A DNA stretch of 64,000 bases. It comes from Cacajao melanocephalus (taxonomy: Eukaryota > Chordata > Mammalia > Primates > Pitheciidae). The number at the start of each line of letters is the position of its first letter. Within the stretch, counting starts at the first letter, position 1. Of the stretch, positions 32,750-44,900 are shown piece by piece. The notes beneath the pieces were generated by a model. That model ran no database searches. It worked only from the letters and a program-made list of their open reading frames with translations, and had not been told where the DNA came from. The stretch is taken from NCBI GenBank assembly GCA_963573385.1, contig CAUYLG010062962.1:1-64000 (forward strand), in the 5' to 3' direction. The translations under genes were made by a program, and so were the position numbers.

Positions 32750-34524
32750 AAGAAAGTTATGTTTTTTTATATTTCACAATTTATATACTTTATTAGAGTC
32801 CACAGTCTGCTAAATAAAAGAAGTAACAAGATATTTCACAAACTGTTGTACAAATTAAGTCTTACGAATTTAATCTCATAAAAAATTAGGTGCATAGTCA
32901 TACTGGCTAACCTAAAAATGCTTTTATCTACAGCCTAAAATACTTTAGGAGACAGTTCCAGCACTAAACAATAATCCCAATATTTTTTTTACATGTTTTA
33001 CAACAAAAAGTTTGTGCTGTTAATCAAAAAGATCCAGACTAGCTCAGCATGTAAAAAATAAATTTTACAAAGAACCCAAGATAATATTTTTCAAATACAC
33101 TTTTATTTTCTGTTTTCCTTCCTCACATACAGAACTCCTCCACACACCACACTTGTTGCAGCTATGAAGTCACTTGATGTAGGCCGGGTATCATTTTATC
33201 CCTAAAATTTTGTTGACATCAAAATATGATAGTTGACCAGTGTTACATCCTTAAAATATTTACACAGCACAGTATATTAAGCTTTAGACACTTGGCAATT
33301 AGACCACATAAAAAAAGGACAAGATCCCCATCCTACGTGTTTGGAATCAGGTATTGACCGGTCCCTGTCCGGCGACTGTACACTGGTTCAAAGGGCAGCA
33401 GAGGCAGCAGGCAGTTTACTTCAGAGGACACTGCACCCTATGATCTGGAAGCACGTTATGATGTTACCCAGCGTCATGTGCCACACACCTTTCTCCAAGG
33501 TGGCCTCATAACTCCACAATGGCAGGTCCAGCTGATACAAAATGAAGACAGACCACACAACATTTACTCTGTGGAGATATCCTACTCATACGATGCTCGT
33601 GCTGTGATTTTGAACATAAATCGTCCCAAAAACTTGTCAGGATCATCCTGGCTTTTTAGGTTAGATGATCTATCAATCTTGCACTCAACTGTTACTACTT
33701 TCTCAGCACTATTGGGAGCCAAGATGACCTGAACAGCAACTAATGGCTGTAGATACCCCACATGCAGTTTTTTCCCATAGTATGGGAAATATTTTAAGTC
33801 TATAATTACATTATGAGGATAAGATGTTATATTTGTTTGATCTTCATTCTTGAAATCGCAATCTATCCTTGGCACTCCTTCAGGCTTTAATCCAATTATT
33901 CTGTTCATTTTCACAAGAATACAAGGTTTTCTTTTAGAGTAGCCAAAATCAGGATCACTCATACCACTGCATGCTTGAAGTAACAAAACAGGAAACTGAC
34001 GTGCAACATAAACTGGACCCTTCTGTTCAAAAAGTGCTCCATCAGGATAGGTTGTGAGGTTCTTTTCTTCTAAAGTACGTGGTTTTAGAAACGTCTTAAG
34101 GTCTGCAATGTACCCTGCATAGGAAGTTGGGTCAGACACACTGAATGTATATTCCAATGCAGTTACTGGTTTTGGAGAAACCGTAAGTCCTGGGCTAGGA
34201 ATCTGGTCACGATATTTTGGAACCTCATCCCATCGTTGAGAGTCTGAAGCATAACCCACATCGTGAATGAGAAGAGCGTGGCCAGGAACCCGTAAAAAAC
34301 TAGGTAGAAGAGCAAGATCAAACCCCAGCTCTTGGCGGTGTGCCCCAGGACCTCTCCAGTGGTCGGGTTGTAGATGAAGAGCTTCCACTCGGCCAGGCAT
34401 TGGTTGAGGGACTTCTTTCTCGTTCTTTGTCACGGTGTGCGCGTGGTCGGCTAGGGGAGGGTGGGACAGCCGAGAACACCTCCTCGTTATAGGGAGTACT
34501 CAAGCCGACTGCCAAGAAAGATAT
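32750..34524. repeat. Target-site duplication bounding the ATP1B3 retrocopy
   Basis: aagaaagttat at 32750-32760 and aagaaagatat at 34514-34524 (one mismatch) lie immediately outside the two ends of the retrocopy. They are the signature of L1-mediated insertion. Confidence 0.8.
32761..34513 (-). pseudogene. ATP1B3 processed retrocopy (Na+/K+-ATPase beta-3)
   Basis: This is an intronless copy of the ATP1B3 mRNA. The parent is a single-pass type II membrane glycoprotein, the beta subunit needed for Na+/K+-ATPase maturation. The copy includes about 80 nt of 5' UTR, the coding region (33582-34433), a 3' UTR ending in an AATAAA signal (complement near 32791-32796) and a short A tail. Segments such as [32 protein letters not shown] and [14 protein letters not shown] identify it. 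Disablements: the start codon is GTG instead of ATG. A 1-nt insertion after NEK shifts the cytoplasmic and transmembrane region out of frame, and an insertion of about 5 nt just before DEVPKY restores it. The stop is lost, adding SYE, and two conserved Cys become Tyr and Arg. The frame is nevertheless open for 283 codons. It lies antisense to both flanking genes. Confidence 0.95.
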
Positions 34525-34664
34525 ATTTAATCCCACGGGCCAGCAATAGCCAAAATAAACAGTACTAGAGTTATGCTTTTTAGTGTTTTTCTTGCCTCCC
34601 CCCACCCTGAATTAAAGTACAGCATGGTAGCTATAAATAAATAATGGACTTTAGAATTCTACAA
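34525..34664. other. Intergenic spacer
   Basis: Short AT-rich sequence between the retrocopy and a MIR. Nothing recognised. Confidence 0.4.
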
Positions 34665-34885
34665 ATCTGAGTTCAAATCCTGGGTCTACCATTTACTAGT
34701 TATGTGGCCTAGCAAGAGATTTAATTATCTCTAAGCCTTTGTTTTCCTATCTTTAAAATGGTTATGTCCATAATTCTTAGGTCATAGGTTTGTTCTGAGG
34801 ATAAAGAGAGATGGTGCCTGTACAGCACTTAGCACCATGCCTGGCACATTTGAAATGCACAACAAATATTAGTAATGGTAATGAT
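34665..34885 (+). mobile_element. MIR SINE (sense)
   Basis: 'gggtctaccatttactagttatgtggcct', 'tctaagcctttgttttcctatctttaaaatgg' and 'gtacagcacttagcaccatgcctggcaca' match MIR from core to 3' end. Confidence 0.8.
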
Positions 34886-34929
34886 TAATGTTATTAATAT
34901 TCTTTCTCATAAGTCTTGTTTCTTTCAGA

Positions 34930-35233
34930 TCTTGGGTCTGGCATGGAGTGCTTTGGGAGGCTGAGGCAAAAGGATTGCTTGAGGCTAGGAGTTTAAGGCC
35001 AGCCTGGGCAACATAGCAAGAACCCCTTCTCTATAAAAGGTTAAAAAATGATTAGCTAGGCATGGTGGTAATTAAAGAGGTAGTTAAATCACTTGCTAAT
35101 CCCACACCTGTAGTCTCAGCTACTCGAAGACTGAGTTTTGCAGATCCTTTGAGACTGGGTGGTTGAGGCTGCAGTGAGCTATGATTGTACCACTGTACTC
35201 CAGCTTGGGCAATAGAGTGAGATGCTCATCTGG
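34930..35233 (+). mobile_element. Old rearranged Alu (sense)
   Basis: Alu-like from 'tttgggaggctgaggc' to 'gcttgggcaatagagtgagatgc', with a truncated start and insertions near 35065-35105. AluJ-like age. Confidence 0.75.
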
Positions 35234-35372
35234 AAGAAAGAAAGAGAGAGAGAGAGAGAAAGAAAGAAGAGAGAGAAGGAGGGAGGAAGGGAAGGGAAGA
35301 AAGAGAAAAAGAGAAAGGAAGGAAAGAAAGAGAAATGAAAGAAAGAAGGGAAGGAAGAAAGGAAGGAAGAAA
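35234..35372. repeat. GA-rich (GAAA/GGAA)n low-complexity tract
   Basis: About 140 bp of almost pure purine on the + strand, growing from the Alu tail. It is a polypurine/polypyrimidine tract with mirror-repeat segments able in principle to form triplex (H-) DNA. Confidence 0.95.
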
Positions 35373-35554
35373 AACAAATTGGAGCTTATAGAATTCAGGT
35401 AAATTATCCCATCTGGCATCAAACAGAAAAGTCTTCTAAGTTTTCAGTGACACCTCTGGTTTCTGCATGTAACATCCCAGAGCTTTTCACAGCAGGTCAA
35501 GTACTTGGGCTGTGATAGAGTATAAACAAAAGTCTTAAAAAGAAAAAACCAGAA

Positions 35555-36690
35555 AACAAAAAAACTTGATTTTAAGCTAATTTTAGACTTACAGAAAAAT
35601 TACAAAAATAGCACAGAGAGTGTCCATCTATCTTTCACTCAGCTTCCCCTAATGTTAGCATCTTTCACACCAGAGTACAATTGTTAGAATGAGGAAATTA
35701 ACATTGAGAGAGTATCATTAAACTAAAGGTCTTATGCAACTTCTACCAGTTGTTACATTCATGTCCTTCTTTATTCCAGGATCCTATCTAGGATCCCATT
35801 CTAGTTGTTATTATTTAGTTGTTATTGCCTTTAGTTGTTATTTTTCATTAGTCTTCTGCAGCGTAAAACAGTTCCTCAGTCTTTCTTTTCTATCTTGTCT
35901 TTCATGATTTTGAAGAGTAGTGATCAGTTTTTGGCACTTTTGAAGAGTAGTGATCAGTTATGTTGTCAAATGCCCCTCACTTTGGGTTTGTCTTATGTTT
36001 CTTGTGATTGAACCACATTTTTGGTGAGAATACCACAGAAATGTTCTGTCCCTCTTAGTACATTATATCGATGGCTCATGATAGAGATATTGCTGTGTTA
36101 TTACTGTCTTATTACTGGTGAGGTTGACCTTGGCCATTTGGTTAAGGTGGTTTCTGCCTGGCTTTTCTACTTCAAAATTACTATTTTTTCCCTTTGTAAT
36201 TAATAAATATCTTGGGAGAGATATTTTGAGACTGTAAAAATTCTGTTCCTCCTTGAGCTTGCACCCACTCATTTTAGCATTCATTGGTAGGTCTCGTCTG
36301 CAACCATTATTATAGTGGTGCTTGTCTAGTGGTGATTTTCTGTTTCTCTCTTCCCTTCTGCATTTGTTAACACTTCTTTCTCTTTAAGATGGGGTCTTGC
36401 TCAGGCTTGCCTCAAATTCCTGAGCTGAAGTAATCCTCCCACCTCAGCCTCTCTGAGTAGCTGAGGTTACAGGTGCATGCCACCATGCTTGGCATCCTTC
36501 TACATTTATTAATTGAAATTCTACTGTAAGGAATACCAATCGTCTCTTCCCCACTTACCAACTTTTTGGTTATTTGTATCAGCATGAACTTACTAGTGAA
36601 CTTTGTTCTTCGGGCTGCAATCCAATACAATCATTATTCATTTTGCTGTTCAAATTATTTCAGTTATAGCAAGCCGTAATTCGTTGTTTA
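35555..36690 (-). mobile_element. L1 LINE fragment (antisense)
   Basis: 'acttacagaaaaattacaaaaatagcacag', 'cttcccctaatgttagcatc' and 'gaggaaattaacattgag' match antisense old L1. A 30-bp tandem duplication containing 'gaagagtagtgatcagtt' occurs near 35911 and 35941. An Alu monomer is inserted at 36389. Confidence 0.6.
36389..36495 (-). mobile_element. Alu fragment (antisense)
   Basis: 'gatggggtcttgctcaggct', 'ctcccacctcagcctctctgag' and 'gcatgccaccatgcttggc' are one Alu monomer with a deletion. Confidence 0.75.
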
Positions 36691-39230
36691 TTCTACTTGC
36701 TCTTTTCTTTCCATGTGCTATTTGAAAAGGGATCCAAAAAGTCAACAGGTTTCTGACTCCTATGGCTCAACAGAACTACATCTCTTAATTGAACGGTCTC
36801 CAGAGGAGAGCTCACCGCTTCCTTTGCCGCCTTGATGTTGCTCAGAAACATTCTTTCTTGAAACAAATAATGCTCCTTTTAAAACTTGTTTCTGTGAAAT
36901 GTCAAACTACATTTAAATGTCAAACTACATACATTTTATTTGTTCTTATTCCACTCCTAGGAAAGAACATTTGGGGAGAGTGTATCATGGTGTACTATCA
37001 TTTAAATATACCTGGGATCAACTTGGTACAGATGAGGACCTCCTAGGCCTGCTTTTGGCATGATTCACTTTGTTTTATACAGTCCTGGAAGCGCACAGCC
37101 TTCAGTTATCCTCACTAGCAGTCTTTAGTGAGTCTTAAAATGTATGCAACCTGTTGAGTAAGAACCCTTAAATACTGATTGTGGTGTTACCTGTGTTCAG
37201 GGTTCTTGACTTTTCACCCAGCAGACCAAAGGACGACGGCAACGTGAGGTAGATGCAAGGCTAGTCATGCCTGATTTGTGCCGAACCCCAGACGGGAAGT
37301 TGTGAGGGACTGTCACCAACATTTATCTACCAGTGGTTCTCAAGCTTTTTTTTTTTTTTCTTTAACTTTTGTCAACCTAAGCAGGACAAAAAACCTACCG
37401 GAGCCATTCTCACTTTATAGGGGAAAAAGAAAGTGGGGATAACAACGATTTGGAGAGGAATAAACTAGCAGTCAAAATGGTAACATGGCAGCAGTTATGT
37501 AAAAACAAAAGGGTTGGTAAGTAAAGGCAACTTTCCTTAATACAAGAGCAGCAACTCACAACCAACTCAGGATAAGCCTGATGAAGTCCTTATCACTGAC
37601 AGTCTTTCCTGAAAACTGACATTGCAACTGTTTGCATATGTGAGGACACAGAAGGGCGGTGCAACATTGCCAAAGGCCGAATGGTATCTGAGAAAACACC
37701 AGTTATCTAGTAATTTTGGATTACAAATGCCAAAGTTTATAATGCTTTGTAGGCCATTAGTAAGTACCACTCAATGATCAGTAAAAATGGAAGTCAGTAG
37801 CATTGCTTTGAAGATGGTCTTTTTTTACATGAGTTTGTAGCCCGTCTCGGGGTGCTTTTGGTTTATTGCTTTACACAGCTCAATCTAACAGATGAAAGGG
37901 TTGAAAGGGGAGAGGAACAGGAGCAGCTGAAACATAAGAATAATAATAGAAGCTCCTGGGAAGCTGTCCAGGTATTACCATGCAGTGTTTCCCTGCCCCT
38001 ATCCCACGCCGTCGAGTTAGATGAGGGATCAAATAAATGGAAACTACCTTAGACTCCCCCATACATCTTCCTTTCCTCACCTCTCTGTCGTCTCAAGATG
38101 TCTCTGTCACCTCACTGACTCATTGCCACATCCCCTACCCAACTCATTCTCACAGTCTGGCCAGAGCCCAGCTTTGCTCAGGGATCTCTCCGTCCCCTCT
38201 CCTTCAAGAAGACTTCCCTGCTCACTGTGAATAATCCCTTAAGCGTGAATAAGAGCTACGATTCACAGTCACTCATCGTCTCCTGAAATCTCAAGCTAGA
38301 AAGTGACATACGCGGGACTCAGACCCCACACTCTCCAGTGCCAACCATGAGCGTGTTTCCACTGCACGCGCTGTGCGTGTGGCTGAGCTGGGACTCTGCC
38401 CTGTCCTAGACTTCAGCCTGAATGAACTGCTCTCAAAGCTGCCACCATGGGCTGTTCCTGCAGAAAAACGAAGCTCCCTGGATGACCTGTGCCTCGTGCT
38501 CACTGCCAGCTCCTTCACCTATGACAGATTTAGGGCTTCGCTTTATTTCAAATGCTGGCACTTAACTTTTCTCTATTGAGTCAAAAGTATTTTAAAATGC
38601 TAGCCTATTATTTTAAAATCTAAACGATTGATGGAGTGGAGAAAAATATCTCTTTACTGCCATCTCTTGATCTCAGTTCCACTCTGCAAATGTAACAACT
38701 ATTCACTGTTTAGCAACTATTCACTGTTTAGTGAATATGTTTTTCAGACTTCTTCCATATGTGCATAAATGTGTGTGTTTGGGAAGTTTTTCTGACATCT
38801 CAGAGTTCTGTAATCTGTGTCTCTTTTTCCCAAATCATTGCCTATTCCACATTGCAAGCTGCAAAACGGTAAGATAAATGTATTTTTAAATTAATGTACA
38901 CAGGACCTGACCAAAAGGACACCCATTCTTGATGGACTGAGAGGAGCAGTTGTGTTGGAGACAAGGGTGGGAGGCAGCAGCCCTCCCGAGAGACCCCGAG
39001 GTCGCCAAGTGGGAAGAGCACATGAGTTCGGGGGAAAAGAGCATACTTCCTAAGCTCACCAGCAACTGGCCAGACCTGCCGCTGTGTGCACACTCCCCAG
39101 ACTGAAAAATCACTCCTGTGTGCGTTGTCCAGTGGCCGAGGGGAGGGCAGAAAAGGGGAGGGGGAGGCACAACAGTGGAATGTGGGTTGGGCCAAGTTTA
39201 GAATTACAAGTGCCACAGAGGCGTTCCGGA
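36690..39230. other. Intergenic sequence upstream of SLC6A13
   Basis: Mostly unassigned. About 38000-38540 is GC-richer and pyrimidine-rich with several overlapping short frames, none with recognisable homology. A short tandem duplication (agcaactattcactgtttag) lies near 38690-38732. Confidence 0.4.
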
Positions 39231-39235
39231 ACCAC

Positions 39236-39246
39236 ACTTTAAATAG
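39236..39246 (+). promoter_or_regulatory. SLC6A13: Putative SLC6A13 TATA-like element
   Basis: 'actttaaatag' lies about 30 bp upstream of a plausible transcription start near 39270. The surrounding sequence is not a CpG island, consistent with a tissue-restricted (kidney, liver, meninges) transporter gene. Position-based inference. Confidence 0.35.
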
Positions 39247-39269
39247 CCAGCACCTTCCCCTTGCCCCTT

Positions 39270-39318
39270 AGATAATTCTTCCCCCCTGACTGGACCTCTG
39301 GCAGCAACTTCAACTAAG
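39270..39318 (+). other. SLC6A13: Putative SLC6A13 non-coding exon 1
   Basis: The first coding exon has a splice acceptor only 5 bp before its ATG, so a non-coding exon must lie upstream. A short segment ending CAACTAAG/gttcga, just downstream of a TATA-like box, is the best candidate I see. The donor is not strong and I have no transcript evidence. Confidence 0.35.
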
Positions 39319-39689
39319 GTTCGAAATGTTTTCTTCTCTTTTTTTTTTTTTCTGTTTCTGGGTCTCAGACTGCAGGTTGGTGGGGTCCATAGGACTTACA
39401 ACCAAAGGACTTTTTTTTTAAATCCTCTCCTAGAAAATATGCTTCTGACATTTATGTGTGCCAATGCAAAGATTGTATGCTATTTTCTTGACTCTGAAAC
39501 TTGGGTGGCTATTGACTTAAAGGACAATGTGATTTGGAAAGAAAGAGTCCTAAATTGAGAGGAAAGACAATTGGATTTAACTCCCAGAAAACAAAGTCTT
39601 TCTTCTCTGAGAAATGAGACAATGATCAACTCTTTGACAGGACTGAAAGAAAATGAAAATTTGAGTACCTGTTATTCTATTAAGTGCAT

Positions 39690-39719
39690 ATGTGTGTGTG
39701 TATATATATATATATATGT
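39690..39719. repeat. (TG)n(TA)n microsatellite
   Basis: Alternating purine-pyrimidine run, TG units followed by TA units. Confidence 0.9.
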
Positions 39720-40429
39720 ACATTTCCTCATTTAATTCTTACAGCTAAGTATATCCTATCTATCATCCCCACTTTTACCGATGAGCAAACTAAGGCTCAG
39801 AGTCATTCATTAACTTCCCTGAAGTCAGGCATTGGTATGAGAAAAACTAAAGTTTGAACCTAGCCTCATCTGCTCTACAGCTCATGGCCTTTCAGACACA
39901 ACAAGCTACCTCTGAGAAGCAGCTCTCATGAGGCTCAGGGAGTCAGGAAAGGGCTACTGTTTCTCGTAGGGTCTGGGAGGATGGAGAAGGGAAGGCTTTC
40001 CGTCACTGGGCGAGTTCCATCAGCTGGTAAAGGGAGGGGAGGACAGCACAATCAGTACCTTAGACAACCTTCCCGAAAGCACCGAGGAGCCTTCTTGGAA
40101 CCAGTTACTTGGGTTTCTCCTTTGCAGTCCGCAATCTTTGGACCTCATTCCCTAATTTATCAAATAAACATAGATGCCTGCTGTTCCCTGACTTTCTAAC
40201 TTTCTGGGTCAGAGCCACAGGAGAGTCTGTGGCCAGAAGGGGTTACTTCTGAGAAAGTTCTGTTAACGTGAACTTTACCTGAGGCTTAGAAAAAAGTCCA
40301 CCTGCCTACTTCTCCAGAAAAGAGGCCACGGTGCAAAATCAAGGCAGAGTCATTAGAAGATGCTTACAGTAGACACGCCAATGAAACTAGGCAGCCAACG
40401 TAGTCAAAGGGATGGAACTGAAAGAGCAG

Positions 40430-40625
40430 GGGCAGAGTGGGTGGAAGTCCTGACTGTGCAATTTACTAGCTACATGGCAGCAGCAGTCACGTTATTTAAC
40501 CTCTCTGAGCTGCAGCCTCCTTATTTATAAAGTGGAGGTCATAATGCTTACGTCTCAGGGCTGCAGTGAGAATGAAATGAATGTATGCGAAGTGCCTAGT
40601 CTATAGTAGTTGCTGACTAAATGTG
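40430..40625 (+). mobile_element. MIR SINE (sense)
   Basis: 'tgactgtgcaatttactagctacatgg', 'ttatttaacctctctgagctgcagcctcc' and 'gtgcctagtctatagtagttgctgac' match MIR end to end. Confidence 0.82.
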
Positions 40626-41764
40626 AACCACATCCAGCCATCCTCACTCCCAGCCGTGGTCTGGAATGGACCATTTCTGACAGTGAATGGTTGAAACTGT
40701 GACTTTTTATTTTATGTCATCTTCTCTACCGTCACACACTCCTACATTTGTCATCACCAGGAAAGAAAAAGAGCATGTGGTTCATCCCTCCCTTCTGTTG
40801 ATTTCAGAAAGACATAGGAGTGCTTAGACATATCACCTCATCTTCACAATTCCTCTTTCCACTCAACCTCTCCCAGTCTTTTGACAGGATTTTTTTAAAA
40901 ACTGGCTTTCATTTTTATATGACAAAAGTAAAACATATTCTTGGATGTAAATGTAGAGAATACAGATAAGGAAATGTTCCTATAATCCAACTGCTGAAAG
41001 AGAAACATTTTGGTCGACATCTCAATCGTTCCGTGCCTATAAATACTTTATAAAATATTTGTCAAGCATGATCATATTGTATGTACTGCTTTTCCTATAT
41101 ATTGTGAACCTCCTTTTGTGCTGATAGACGTGTTTCTGTAACACAGGTTTTAATGATTGTATGTCCATTATGCGAGTGTGCCATCATTTATCAACATACC
41201 TATCATTTTTGACCATTTATGTACTTTCTGATTTTTTGCTGTTATAAACAATAAATATCCTAATGCTACACCTTTTACTCACAGTCACAGTTATTTCCTG
41301 AGGGTAAATTCCTGCAAGGGAAATTGGTGGCTTTGGGGACATGTAATATGCCATCCTTTGAATGTTCTCCAGCATACGGAGTGAAGAGACTGAAGCACAT
41401 GCGAATCCCGACCAGGCTGACTGCAGGGCGGCAGGGAGAACTTAGCACAGGGGCCCGTGAACAGGATGCTCTGTGTCCACAAACCTCAACCCAAGAGGGC
41501 CTTATAGTGGAAGCAAAGGCTGTCCTTCAGCACCAACCCTTTCTTCCTGAAACAGGAAAGGAATGTATAATCTCAGTAGCAGCTGTCCCCCACCTTTACC
41601 AGTGAGAGACGCTAAGGAGGGCCTGGGCCTACAGAGAAGCGAGTGGAAATTCACCTCTTCCAGTGCGTTCATTCCCTTACAGATTTGTTGGTAAAAGGAG
41701 GAGGAGGGCTTTCCTTCTTGGGTTCCCAACAGTAACAGAGCGTCCCACTTGTTTTCCAGGTGGG

Positions 41765-41966
41765 ATGGATAGCAGGGTCTCAGGCACAACCAGTAATGGA
41801 GAGACAAAACCAGCATATCCAGTCATGGAAAAGAAGGAGGAAGATGGCACCCTGGAGCGGGGGCACTGGAACAACAAGATGGAGTTCGTGCTGTCGGTGG
41901 CCGGGGAGATCATTGGCTTAGGCAACGTCTGGAGGTTTCCCTATCTCTGCTACAAAAATGGGGGAG
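41765..41966 (+). CDS. SLC6A13: SLC6A13 first coding exon (N-terminus and TM1)
   Basis: The exon starts at 41760 after gttttccag, and the ATG follows at 41765 in the context gtgggATGG. It encodes 67 codons plus one base: [20 protein letters not shown], then [19 protein letters not shown], then TM1 including [23 protein letters not shown]1 carries the unwound Na+- and substrate-binding segment of SLC6 transporters. The donor is GGAG/gtgaga, phase 1. Ala at residue 17 replaces the Val I remember from human. The upstream in-frame sequence is open but lies in the intron, so this ATG is the clear start. Confidence 0.96.
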
Positions 41967-44900
41967 GTGAGAGCCCTCGTGCCACCCCACCCACCCCTGG
42001 AAGGAGGATACTTTCATCTCCTGTGCTTACGGCCCCTCTGGGAGTTCCATAGATGCATAGAATTCTGGAGTTAGAAGGACCCTTAGAGGTCATTAAGGAC
42101 TCTCTGTAAGAGACTAAGACCTAGAGAGGTTCGGTGACTAGCCCAGGGCTCTTTCTGTTTTAACATGGCATCGTAGAAATGCGAGCACAAGCTGGGACTG
42201 GGGGATGAGAGTTTGGACTCTGGCTCTGCTACTAACACTCTGTGGTCTTGGACAAGTTACGTCAGCTCTCAGAGCATCAGTGGCCGCTCCTGCAAGTTGA
42301 GATAATAATGCCTGCCTTTCAAGGTTCATGTAAGGATTAGAGATAATGTGTGTAAAGAACTTAATAAATAGTGGCTCTGTCGATGATGATGGTTGATACC
42401 AAACTGTTCTGTGGTCTTAAGATTCCTCAGCCTCGGCCTGTGTCTTTTTCCTACTTTGCTGGCATAGTGAGGCTCCCTGAGCCATCCATCACCCAGCGCC
42501 TCTAGTATAGGCCCCCTTGTTAAACAATTTCCCAGTACAAATGTGTGCGTGCGGTGCGGGGAGCATTACCTCCGGCTCTTTACTGTGCCATCATTGGCTT
42601 CTTATTCCCCTCTCTTCCAGCCCCCTCGGGTGATTCTGCGATCCCCACACCTGCGACAGAAATTTTCCAACCACTAACCCACATTCAGGGAATTTTGTAT
42701 CTCCGTGGGAAGCCCCAGAGGGGTTTCCCAAATACTGGAGGGTGCTGGGTGGCCAGTGGGTTAGGAATATCCCCTTGCTGATGTGTAAAGCTTATGGGGT
42801 TGGGGCTCCCAGGTCTGATTATGTAGTAAGACTGCACGGGGCCTGGAGGAATGTGGAATACAGAGGTAGGTGACCAGGGAACATGATGAGAGGAGTGGCA
42901 AGTTCGTGGGCCACAGGACTTGAGGTCCTTTAATGCAACACCTACGCTTTTGCAGGTGGGTAGGAGCTGCTGAATGCATCCAGCTTCAGTCTCACTGTGA
43001 TTTTGGAGACAGAAAGCCTTCAATACAGAGTGGAGGGGCGGGGGCTGGGGGAGAACACAGGAGAGATGCCCTGGGCCCCTGGAGTCTGGGTCCCAGGTCT
43101 GTGGCCTTTGGGGATTGGCCCTGGGTTGCAGGTTAACTTGAATGTTTCCAGAAGGATGGGAATGGGCTGATGTGTCCCTTCTTCCTAGACATTTCTGGCC
43201 GGTGGCCTGAAATCACAGGACTTTGCTCAGTTTGCACTGCGAGGCAAGAGGGAAGGTCTACCCACTTTTTATCTAGTGCTGGATGCTCCACATGCTTGTT
43301 CAGGAATTTAGTCCCGAGCACCCTCCCTTTGGAGAATGAGGAGAGACAGAGCCGGCCCAGGGCGAAAGCAGGAGACTTGGGGACTAAGCTGGCATTTGGA
43401 CTCTGAGTCTGGAACCTGGTAACCAGCTTAGCTCCTCACGTGGTAGAGAGATTAGGAGGTGAGCAGCTTTCCCCAAGCCTCTCTGGAATTGGGTAAAGGT
43501 TGGCCTGAGAATTAGCAGGAATGGCACGAAGAGGTGGGAGCCAGTGCCTTCCAGGTCTAATGCAAACCACTGGCTGACAGGGGAACGTGGAGGGGGGCAG
43601 TGACTGGAGCGCGGGGGATAAGGGGCTCTCCCCAGCCCTTTGTCTGGCAATGTTTGGGTCCCAGGGCTCTTTGGTGAGTCTGTGTGGGCCTGGGAATGTG
43701 TTGCCTGTGTCTTGTGTGGGAGAAGAGCACTCACGGCCCTTGGTTGTTCATGTGGGCCCTGTGTGGGGTGGCGGAGGCAGCAGGGTGGCGGCAGTGTCTC
43801 CATCTGCGTGGGTAGAGCCTGCCTTCCAGCACGCTGATTCCAGTGGAGGGTCCTGACAGGTTTGAGAGTCCTGCCATCCCATCAAGTTCTCTTTGTTTAA
43901 CCCTTACACCACCTACCCTTGACTTCTTCCCTTATCGAGTGCAGGGCCTGAGCACTCCTCTTCCCTGTTCAGTGATGGATGACAGCAGCTGGAGGGGAGT
44001 GTCATGAGGGACTGGGGAGCTGCAGGCAGGGGCCCAGGTTTGCTCTGGAGGGCATGAGTCACCCAGGGCCACCAGGTGGGTTAGTGAAATGGCTCCTCTG
44101 CAGAGGGAAGTGGGCTGATGAAAGATGTGTGTGGTCAGTAGAGGAACCTAGAACAGCCTATTTTTCTGTTTTTTTTTTTTGGCGTTCCCAGCAGTTTAAC
44201 CTTTCTGTCATCAGTTAACTCCTCTCACCTCCCAGGCAAAGCAAACTCCTACAGAGAATGGGCCCTTAAACTTCATCTTGTCATCTTCTTGTCTCTTTGC
44301 CTCTTCCTGAGAGAACCCTTTGCTGCTGATGTGGGAAGAAGGCTGGGGAGAATGGAGACCCTGTAGAGTGCTTCCACCCCTTTCCTCCTGGTTCAGTGCT
44401 TTTATTTGAACTCACTAGTCTCAGATTAGGGCCTGGGCTCCTGGGCATGGGAAGAGTGTTCTGAGCAAGCCCTGGAGAGGATGCTGGGGTACTCCAGGGT
44501 GTGCTGTTCTCCAGGAATGTATCCTGCTTCTGGGCCCTTTCTTTAAATTCACAGCTCCAAGTAGCCGGTTTTGTGCTTGGTGGAAAGGGGAGGGTAATCC
44601 AGGAATTTGACTGTAGTAGTATTTGTTTGGTGAGAAGCTCAGGGATGAAGAAGTCCTCAAACCACAATTTAGTTCCAAACTAAAAATGTAAGTGACATCT
44701 TCTTTGGTTTCCTCCAGCATCAACATTTGGTAGATCTAATTTGAAACAAGTTCCAGAGCAGGGAAAGGGCTGAGGCAAGGCTATGATGGAACACGGGCAA
44801 ACAGTTGAAAACCGTAGTCAAAAGGCAGGGAAGCTGAGAAAGTGATCCAAAGAAGCCCATCTGAAATCAGAAGCAATAGGGAGGCTTTTAGGGAGGTGGG

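Larger units (their letters stand above)
39319..41759 (+). other. SLC6A13 5' intron (putative)
   Basis: If exon 1 is placed correctly, this is intron. It holds a (TG/TA)n tract at about 39690-39718, a MIR-like stretch at 39735-39890, a MIR at 40430-40625 and an old antisense L1-like stretch at about 40890-41330. It ends in the acceptor gttttccag at 41751-41759. Confidence 0.4.

Noticed and set aside
33478..33732. Plus-strand frame across the ATP1B3 retrocopy
   Set aside because: Antisense shadow of the retrocopy coding region.
41663..42052. Longer single frame spanning the SLC6A13 first coding exon
   Set aside because: It reads into introns on both sides. The splice acceptor at 41758-41759 and the donor at 41967 define the real coding part from the ATG at 41765.
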